Source: Candidatus Melainabacteria bacterium
GTDB lineage: Bacteria > Actinomycetota > Actinomycetes > Mycobacteriales > Pseudonocardiaceae
NCBI GenBank assembly: GCA_903970565.1
Contig: CAJCJE010000104.1
Location: 1-16,546 of the forward strand
DNA: 16,546 bases
Direction of reading: 5' to 3'
How positions within the stretch are numbered: the first letter of the stretch is position 1; the number at the start of each line of letters is the position of its first letter. The notes below the pieces were generated by a model. It did not search any database. It had not been told where the DNA came from and worked only from the letters and a program-made list of their open reading frames with translations. Shown here one piece after another: positions 9,431 to 16,546 of the stretch. A program made the translations under genes and the position numbers.

Positions 9431-10024
9431 GTGCTGACCCTGCTGTTGGTGACGCTGGGCGTCGCCATTGGCTCGGCGCTGTTCCCACCGTTGTCGGTCG
9501 AGTTGTTCGCGGTGGGACTGGCCCTGCGACATCCGGACCTGCCGTGGCTGCTGATCGGCCTGGTCATCGCCATCGGCCAGTTCCTCGGCAAGCTGGTCTA
9601 CTTCTACGCCGGTCGCGGTTCGATCCGGCTGCCGAACTTCCTGCACCGCAAGGCCGCCATCGCGACCGAGGACGTGCCGGCCGCACCGCCGCCGGCCGCA
9701 CCGCCGCCGACCGGTCTGCGCGGCTACTGGCGTCGGCTGGTCTCCTGGGTCCGGTCGCTGTGGATGTGGCTGCGGGCCAAGTGCCAACGGCACCCGTACT
9801 GGATGTTCGGCGCCACCGCGACCAGTTCGCTCGTGGGCATCCCGCCGTTCGCGGCGACCACGGTGCTGGCCGGATTGGCCGGCCTGTCACTGCGATCCTT
9901 CGCGTTGGCCTGCATTCCCGGTCGGTTCATCCGGTTCAGTCTGCTGGCCGCGTCACCGATCCTGATCAAACACTGGCACTGGCACTGGTTGCACGTCCTG
10001 CACCTGCACTTATCGTTTCTCTGA
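9431..10024 (+). CDS. Small polytopic membrane protein, VTT/DedA-like, with His/Trp-rich tail
   Basis: The GTG at 9431 has GAGGGGA (9420-9426) directly upstream. The 197-residue protein has likely membrane segments at about 2-31, 38-61, 125-150 and 152-178. A Pro/Ala linker (APPPAAPPP, 85-93) and a basic, Trp-rich amphipathic stretch (100-120) lie between the two halves. PPLSVELFAVGLAL and GQFLGKLVYFYAGRG resemble the reentrant loop and following helix of VTT/DedA (SNARE-associated) proteins, and GIPPFAATTVLAGLAGLSLR resembles their second half. The match is partial, so the family is tentative. The C-terminus from residue 180 is KHWHWHWLHVLHLHLSFL, with six histidines and three tryptophans. 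Transport of a lipid carrier, as proposed for DedA proteins, would be inference. It converges on the TPR membrane protein gene. Confidence 0.7.
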   Translation: MLTLLLVTLGVAIGSALFPPLSVELFAVGLALRHPDLPWLLIGLVIAIGQFLGKLVYFYAGRGSIRLPNFLHRKAAIATEDVPAAPPPAAPPPTGLRGYWRRLVSWVRSLWMWLRAKCQRHPYWMFGATATSSLVGIPPFAATTVLAGLAGLSLRSFALACIPGRFIRFSLLAASPILIKHWHWHWLHVLHLHLSFL

Positions 10025-10043
10025 CCGGCTCGTTTCTCTGACC
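10013..10043 (+). repeat. 17-bp-period duplication across a stop codon
   Basis: tcgtttctctgacc occurs at 10013-10026 and at 10030-10043. The first copy carries the TGA stop (10022-10024) of the membrane-protein gene; the second lies in the short convergent spacer. Confidence 0.8.
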
Positions 10044-10081
10044 AGTCCGTCATTCTTCTGGCCGGTCCGGCGCAGTGTTCC

Positions 10082-10522
10082 TCAGGCTTCGGCCAGCCGC
10101 AGCGCATGGCGCATGGTTTCCCTGGCCCGCCGCCGATCCCCCGCGATGTCGTAGCCGTAGGCCAGCCGATACCAGTTGCGCCAGTCCTCCGGCGCCAACT
10201 CGACCTCGGCCTTGCGCTCGTTGAACCAGGCATCCGCTGCCGCGCGGTCGATTCGCCCGGAGGGCCTACGGGGCAGCTCGGAGGTGTCGGGGAGCAGACC
10301 ATCCCGCGCCAACCGCCGTGCCAACCGCTCGACCCGGACGCCGAACCACAGGTTGACCACCGCGATCCACGCCCCGACCACCGGCAGCAACAGCACGCCG
10401 ATCCCGAGCCCGATGCCGGTCGCGGTGCCCGTTTCGATCAGCAGGACCGCGCGCTGGGCGAGCAGCACGAAGTAGACCACCAGAATGGCGGTGAGCAGCA
10501 ACGCGGTGTATCGAGCCTTCAT
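10082..10522 (-). CDS. Two-helix membrane protein with C-terminal TPR-like motif
   Basis: The 146-residue product has membrane helices at about 5-24 and 37-60, followed by a basic cytoplasmic linker (RVERLARRLARDG) and a TPR-like helical pair at about 97-146 (AADAWFNERKAEVE, PEDWRNWYRLAYGYDIAGDRRRARETMRHALRLAEA). Similar small transmembrane proteins sit directly downstream of dapB in actinobacteria (I recall Rv2772c next to dapB Rv2773c in M. tuberculosis), and the order here is the same, though with a 531-bp gap. The function is unknown; the TPR suggests protein-protein contact at the inner membrane face. The ATG at 10522 has only a weak purine stretch upstream and overlaps as ATGA the stop of the doubtful frame 10519-11043. 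Confidence 0.85.
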   Translation of the reverse strand: MKARYTALLLTAILVVYFVLLAQRAVLLIETGTATGIGLGIGVLLLPVVGAWIAVVNLWFGVRVERLARRLARDGLLPDTSELPRRPSGRIDRAAADAWFNERKAEVELAPEDWRNWYRLAYGYDIAGDRRRARETMRHALRLAEA

Positions 10523-11043
10523 GACCGCACCAACCCTGAAATCACAAGCCTGTCCGGCCCAGTCGTGTCCGGCCCAGTCTTGTCCGGCCCGGTGCGCCGA
10601 GGACTGCCGGCCGGGTAGGCGCCGTCAGCAGGCCGAGTGCCGCGAGCGGTCCGGGAGCCGTCTGTGATTGGACCGCGCAGAATACCGGTCAGCGCGCCGT
10701 TCCCGGTAAGTTGTCCACAACCGAGAAGACCATCCACAGCAACGCCAATTGACCCGAATCCCCGCGCCCCCGCTCGATAGACTGGCCTTGGGTGGCCCTC
10801 CCCCCAGGGAGGGTGGGGTCTGCGCGCGACACGAACAATGCGAACAACACTCGCGTCATGGGCCGTGCCCTCTGTAGGGGCCGTGCTCGCCGCATGGGCC
10901 GTACGCGCGATGCGAGCCACGCGCACGGTACAAGTTGCACGCGCGATATGAGCCGCACGCGCGAGGCGAGCAGGGCGAGCAGTACCAACACCGTGCGCGG
11001 CACGCGGTGCGGGGCGAGGGGTGTTGGTGGGCTCGGAGTGCAT
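10519..11043 (-). CDS. Doubtful repeat-containing open frame between dapB and the TPR protein
   Basis: A 174-codon frame begins with ATG 10 bases after the dapB stop and ends in an ATGA overlap with the next gene, the placing expected of an operon member. Both tandem arrays inside it have periods divisible by three (18 and 15 bp), giving six-residue and five-residue repeats (TGPDK, TGPDT, TGPDR). Against coding: third-position GC is clearly lower than in neighbouring genes, the bases before the ATG (CCACCTTCCG) are the opposite of a Shine-Dalgarno, the peptide is low-complexity Ala/Arg/Thr, and I recognise no family. It is more likely a non-coding spacer with minisatellites. Confidence 0.15.
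   Translation of the reverse strand: MHSEPTNTPRPAPRAAHGVGTARPARLARAAHIARATCTVRVARIARTAHAASTAPTEGTAHDASVVRIVRVARRPHPPWGEGHPRPVYRAGARGFGSIGVAVDGLLGCGQLTGNGALTGILRGPITDGSRTARGTRPADGAYPAGSPRRTGPDKTGPDTTGPDRLVISGLVRS
10551..10595. repeat. Three 15-bp tandem units
   Basis: tgtccggcccagtcg (10551-10565), tgtccggcccagtct (10566-10580) and tgtccggcccggtgc (10581-10595) follow each other without gaps, about 30 bases upstream of the TPR protein start on the minus strand. Confidence 0.9.
10711..10719 (+). other. Single DnaA-box-like site
   Basis: TTGTCCACA equals the actinobacterial DnaA box. A weaker relative, CCATCCACA, follows within about 15 bases. No origin genes (dnaA, dnaN) are near, so this is not oriC. 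A regulatory or DnaA-titrating site, or chance, are the options. Confidence 0.35.
10822..10983. repeat. Degenerate 18-bp tandem array (about nine units)
   Basis: Units line up at 18-base steps from 10822. The clearest are those starting at 10858, 10876, 10894 and 10948: atgggccgt, aggggccgt, atgggccgtacgcgcgat and atgagccgcacgcgcgag. Units at 10912 and 10930 keep the acgcgc core. The flanking units at 10822, 10840 and 10966 are weaker and share gcga/acg steps. Confidence 0.75.
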
Positions 11044-11053
11044 CGGAAGGTGG

Positions 11054-13277
<2,224 letters not shown>

Positions 13278-13281
<4 letters not shown>

Positions 13282-15557
13282 TGAACCGCCGGCTCCGGAG
13301 TAGCCGTGACGTCCTCGGCCGGAGCCGAGGCGTTGTCGGCGTTGTCACTGTTGTCGTCCGAGACGACGACCAGGCTGATCTTGCCGCGCTGGTCGATGTC
13401 GGCGATCTCCACGCGCAGCTTGTCACCGACGTTGACCACGTCCTCGACCTTGCCGATGCGCTTGCCGTTGCCCAGCTTGGAAATGTGCACCAAGCCGTCC
13501 TTGCCCGGCAGCAGCGAGACGAAGGCGCCGTAGGCGGCGGTCTTCACCACGGTGCCCAGGAACCGCTCGCCGACCTTGGGCAGCTGCGGGTTGGCGATCG
13601 CGTTGATCATGCCGATCGCGGCCTCGGCGGCTGGGCCGTCGTTGGCACCGACGTAGATCGTGCCGTCGTCCTCGATCGAGACGTCGGCGCCGGTCTCCTC
13701 GGTGATCGACTTGATCATCTTGCCCTTCGGCCCGATCACCTCGCCGATCTTGTCGATCGGGATGTGGATCGAGGTGACCCGAGGCGCGTACGGGCTCATC
13801 TCGTCCGGGCGGTCGATGGCCTCGGCCATCACCTCCAGGATGGTCAGCCGGGCGTCGCGAGCCTGGTTGAGGGCCTTGCCGAGCACCTCGGAGGGAATAC
13901 CGTCGAGCTTGGTGTCCAGCTGTAGCGCGGTGACGAACTGCTTGGTGCCGGCGACCTTGAAGTCCATGTCGCCGAAGGCGTCCTCGGCACCGAGGATGTC
14001 GGTGATCGCGACGTACTCGGTCTTGCCGTCGACGGTGTCGGAGACCAGACCCATCGCGATACCGGACACCGGTGCCTTCAGCGGCACACCGGCATTCAGC
14101 AGCGACATGGTGGACGCGCAGACCGAGCCCATCGAGGTGGAACCGTTGGAGCTCAACGCCTCGGAGACCTGGCGGATCGCGTACGGAAACTCGTCCCGCT
14201 TGGGCAGCACCGGAACCAGCGCCCGCTCGGCCAGCATCCCGTGACCGATCTCGCGGCGCTTGGGCGAACCGACCCGGCCGGTCTCACCGGTCGAGTAGGG
14301 CGGGAAGTTGTAGTGGTGCAGGTAGCGCTTGGTGGTGTCCGGGGACAGCGTGTCCAGCGTCTGCTCCATCCGGAGCATGTTCAGCGTGGTGACGCCCATG
14401 ATCTGGGTCTCGCCGCGCTCGAACAGCGCCGAACCGTGCGCCCTGGGGACCACGGCGACCTCGGCCGACAGCGACCGGATGTCGGTGAGGCCACGGCCGT
14501 CGATGCGGATCTTGTCGCGCAGGATGCGCTGGCGGACCAGCTTCTTGGTCAGCGAGCGGAACGCCGCGCCGATCTCCTTGTCACGACCGTCGAAGGCGCC
14601 ACCCTCGACGGCACCGACGCGCTCGACGCACTGCGCCTTGACCTCGTCGATGCGCGATTCGCGCTCCTGCTTGCCGGCGATGGTCAGCGCCTGCGCCAGC
14701 TCGTCGGAGACGGCGGCGGTGACCGCGTCCAGCGCGTCCGGGGCGTAGGCCGGGAAGCGCGGGAAATCGCCGGTCTCCTTGGCCGCCGCGGCGGCCAGCT
14801 GGGCCTGCGCCTCGCACAGCACCCGGATGAACGGCTTGGCCGCTTCCAGACCGGAGGCGACGACCTCTTCGGTCGGCGCGCCCGCGCCCTCGGCGATCAG
14901 GTCGGTGACGTTCTCGGTGGCTTCCGCCTCGACCATCATGATCGCGACGTCACCCTCGACGACGCGGCCGGCGACGACCATGTCGAAGACGGCCCTGGTG
15001 AGCTGCTCGCGGGTCGGGAAGGCGACCCACTGGCTGTCATGACCCTCCTGGCTGATCAGCGCCACCCGGACGCCACCGATCGGCCCGGAGAAGGGCAGCC
15101 CGGCGAGCTGGGTCGAGGCGGAGGCCGCGTTGATCGCGACCGCGTCGTAGACATCCTCCGGGTTCAGGCTCAGCACCGTCACCACGATCTGGATCTCGTT
15201 GCGCAGACCATCCACAAAGGACGGTCGAAGTGGTCGGTCGATGAGCCGGCAGGTCAGGATGGCCTCGGTGCCCGGCCGACCCTCGCGACGGAAGTACGAG
15301 CCGGGGATACGGCCCGCGGCGTACATCCGCTCCTCGACGTCCACCGTCAGCGGGAAGAAGTCGAAGTGCTCCTTCGGGTGCTTGGACGCTGTCGTCGCCG
15401 AGAGCAGCATGGTCTCGTCGTCGAGGTAGGCCACGGCACTGCCGGCGGCCTGACGGGCCAGCCGGCCGGTCTCGAACCGCACGGTACGGGTGCCGAAGCG
15501 GCCGTTGTCGATGGTTGCGGTCGCTTCGTGCACCGCGGTGTTACTCAATTCGGTCAT
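13278..15557 (-). CDS. pnp: Polyribonucleotide nucleotidyltransferase (PNPase)
   Basis: PNPase degrades RNA 3'-to-5' with phosphate and can add tails in reverse; it works as a trimer. The 759-residue protein has, in order, a first RNase PH domain with [10 protein letters not shown] (86-95), the helical domain (about 240-345), a second RNase PH domain with the active [12 protein letters not shown] (469-480) and GDMDFK (529-534), a KH domain (about 596-655, with [12 protein letters not shown]) and an S1 domain (about 663-732), then an acidic tail. The ATG at 15557 has GAGGAG upstream, partly inside a short hairpin. It lies 339 bases after rpsO with a hairpin terminator between them, so it likely has both read-through and its own promoter. 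Its stop overlaps the M16 gene. Mycobacteria name it gpsI. Confidence 0.97.
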
Positions 15558-15570
15558 TCGGTTACAATCT

Positions 15571-15597
15571 CCTCGTCTTACGAGGCACCCCTGTGCC
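15571..15597 (-). promoter_or_regulatory. Two adjoining hairpins over the pnp ribosome-binding site
   Basis: On the minus strand GGCAC-AGGG-GTGCC (15597-15584) is followed by CCTCG-TAAGA-CGAGG (15585-15571). They share two bases, so they compete at the boundary. The 3' arm of the second contains the GAGG of the pnp Shine-Dalgarno GAGGAG. This could let translation of pnp be switched. Confidence 0.45.
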
Positions 15598-15842
15598 CCG
15601 CATTACGGGTCATCCCCCGTGTCGCACCGGGTCGCGGGACGAGATGTGCTGTGACGAGGCCGGTCTTCGATCGAAGTCTCCGGGGTGTCCATCACACGTC
15701 GACCACGTGTCGAGCACGCGATACTGGGTGCGATCGAGGCACTGGCCGGCCCGCTGGGGCCGATCCGCATCCCGGAGACCACTACCGAGGACCGGCTGAC
15801 GCGCCCGGCTTGCGGTGGTGGGTAACCCTGTTCTGTTGTGCA

Positions 15843-15890
15843 CCGATGGGGAGTGAGTTCACGGATTCGCGCGAACTCACTCCCCATCGG
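15843..15890 (-). terminator. rpsO terminator hairpin
   Basis: Bases 15843-15860 and 15873-15890 form a perfect 18-bp stem with a 12-nt loop, starting 6 bases beyond the rpsO stop. A T-tract is absent. Placed between rpsO and pnp, it probably gives partial termination or a processing point. Confidence 0.85.
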
Positions 15891-15896
15891 GTTCCG

Positions 15897-16166
15897 TCAT
15901 CGACGGATGCCGAGGCGCTGAATCAGCGATCGGTAACGCTCGATGTCCACCTTGGTCAGGTAGTTGAGCAGGCGACGACGACGGCCGACCATCAGCAGCA
16001 GACCACGACGCGAGTGGTGGTCGTGCTTGTGCACCTTGAGGTGCTCGGTCAGGTCGGAGATCCGCTTGGTCAGCATCGCGACCTGGGCCTCCGGCGATCC
16101 CGTGTCCGACTCGTGCGTGCCGTACTCGGTGAGAATCGTCTTCTTCTGGTCGGTGGACAGCGCCAC
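15897..16166 (-). CDS. rpsO: 30S ribosomal protein S15
   Basis: The 89-residue product has the full S15 sequence: a [32 protein letters not shown] start, then [19 protein letters not shown] with the conserved HHSRRGL rRNA-contact segment, and a final RRRRLLNYL and [13 protein letters not shown]15 is a primary binder of the 16S rRNA central domain. The GTG at 16166 is chosen because AAGGAG (16174-16179) lies exactly seven bases upstream; another GTG four bases earlier is out of frame. It is followed by a strong hairpin and then pnp, the order known widely in bacteria. The leader (16167-16322) has dyads that might take part in S15 autoregulation, but the sequence alone does not show it. Confidence 0.97.
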   Translation of the reverse strand: MALSTDQKKTILTEYGTHESDTGSPEAQVAMLTKRISDLTEHLKVHKHDHHSRRGLLLMVGRRRRLLNYLTKVDIERYRSLIQRLGIRR

Positions 16167-16173
16167 TCACGTA

Positions 16174-16179
16174 CTCCTT
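16174..16179 (-). promoter_or_regulatory. Shine-Dalgarno of rpsO
   Basis: AAGGAG on the minus strand, seven bases before the GTG at 16166. It decides the start between two GTG codons four bases apart. Confidence 0.85.
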
Positions 16180-16322
16180 GTTCAGATGTCCCGCGTGACC
16201 CTCCCGGCCGGCTCGGCCAGGTGGGGGGTTCCCAGGAAGGGAGAACGATCAGGTACCGGCCGCCACGGACCGCAGCCGTCCCCAATCGCCGAGGATATCA
16301 GCAGCCCTCTTGACAGGCCCGC

Positions 16323-16546
16323 TCAGCCCTGCTGGCGTGCCGCGCCGAGGAGCAGCGGGAACTGCTCCTCGATGAGGTAGTGGTGCCCGCGCGGGCCGGA
16401 TTCGCTGCGCACCAGACAAGCCCGCGCCGGCGCGAACCAGGGCCCGGTGTAGTCGGCGAGCAGCGCGGTCAGCCCACCCACCTCGACCGGGGTCCGACCG
16501 GACGGCCTGGGCGCCTGGCGTTTCTGCCAGCGGGCCAGGCTCAGGT
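16323..16546 (-). CDS. Unrecognised protein, C-terminal part only
   Basis: A minus-strand frame runs in from the right edge without a stop for 73 codons and ends in TGA at 16323-16325. Nearly all third positions are G or C, as in the real genes here, so it is probably coding. Visible segments include LARWQKRQAPRPSGRTPVEV, then LTALLADYTGPWFAPARACL and GHHYLIEEQFPLLLGAARQQG. No motif I know is present. It lies 156 bases upstream of rpsO in the same direction. The last part carries a small inverted repeat (gaggagcag at 16347-16355 with ctgctcctc at 16362-16370). Confidence 0.6.
   Translation of the reverse strand, partial: LSLARWQKRQAPRPSGRTPVEVGGLTALLADYTGPWFAPARACLVRSESGPRGHHYLIEEQFPLLLGAARQQG

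Larger units (their letters stand above)
10523..11053. other. 531-bp spacer between dapB and the TPR membrane protein gene
   Basis: The spacer holds the 15-bp array (10551-10595), a perfect actinobacterial DnaA box (TTGTCCACA at 10711-10719), a GC hairpin CCCTCCC-CCCA-GGGAGGG (10796-10813) and the degenerate 18-bp array (10822-10983). No RNA gene is recognised. An open frame crosses it and is listed separately as doubtful. Confidence 0.7.
15558..15896 (-). other. 339-bp rpsO-pnp spacer: terminator and structured pnp leader
   Basis: The spacer holds the rpsO terminator (15843-15890), two palindromes that could be operators (ACACGT-GGTCG-ACGTGT read on the minus strand at 15694-15710, and CTTCGATCGAAG at 15665-15676) and the small leader hairpins at 15571-15597. 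I could not identify a convincing -35/-10 pair. Short frames here have no recognisable product. Confidence 0.6.

Noticed and set aside
10711..10739. Replication origin
   Set aside because: Only one perfect DnaA box, with no dnaA/dnaN genes and no box cluster.
15603..15887. 94-codon minus-strand frame in the pnp leader
   Set aside because: It starts inside the rpsO terminator stem, has no family match, and lacks coding-type third positions.
14241..16313. 690-codon plus-strand frame opposite pnp and rpsO
   Set aside because: Antisense shadow of pnp that also crosses the terminator and rpsO; no domain recognised.

Overview
The window looks like a chromosomal segment from a high-GC actinobacterium, most likely in or near the Pseudonocardiales or Mycobacteriales; I cannot name a genus. 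The signs are strong G/C bias at third codon positions, frequent GTG starts, an LppU/SCO3897-type protein, a TIGR03085 (mycothiol-linked fold) protein, and a gene content that matches two conserved actinobacterial blocks: rpsO-pnp-M16 peptidase-dapB and thyX-dapA-rnj. I see no rRNA, tRNA, CRISPR array, insertion sequence or prophage gene.

Layout. Bases 1-298 (+) hold the 3' end of an LppU-like gene, which meets the minus-strand block at a 19-bp terminator hairpin (307-346). The minus block 370-5029 reads thyX -> ACT-domain protein -> TIGR03085 protein -> dapA -> rnj (RNase J). A 255-bp divergent region (5030-5284) separates thyX from a plus-strand pair: a ribbon-helix-helix protein with a Gly/Arg/Trp-rich tail (5285-5881) and a DUF4097 beta-repeat protein (5887-6978). 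A repeat-rich spacer with a strong terminator (6979-7453) follows. Next come a minus-strand YcaQ/AlkX-like DNA glycosylase, a divergent GNAT acetyltransferase, a small polytopic membrane protein with a His-rich tail, and a minus-strand TPR membrane protein. A 531-bp repeat-rich spacer leads to the second minus block, read as rpsO -> pnp -> M16 peptidase -> dapB. The right edge holds the 3' end of an unrecognised minus-strand gene.

How the genes work together. dapA and dapB are consecutive steps of lysine/diaminopimelate synthesis. PNPase and RNase J are two main RNA-degrading enzymes and here each sits in a block with one dap gene. rpsO/pnp links translation to RNA decay, and thyX supplies dTMP. 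Three junctions (pnp/M16, M16/dapB, dapA/rnj) share the same 4-bp GTGA stop/start overlap, which suggests translational coupling.

Most interesting signals: (i) five exact copies of GACATCA/TGATGTC plus near-copies and palindromes between thyX and the RHH gene, a candidate operator array for the RHH protein; (ii) a perfect 16-bp hairpin at the pnp/M16 junction; (iii) hairpins in the pnp leader, one covering its ribosome site; (iv) strict 18-residue GSG periodicity in the DUF4097 protein; (v) short tandem repeats (9, 13, 14, 15, 17 and 18 bp units) crowded into the non-coding spacers.
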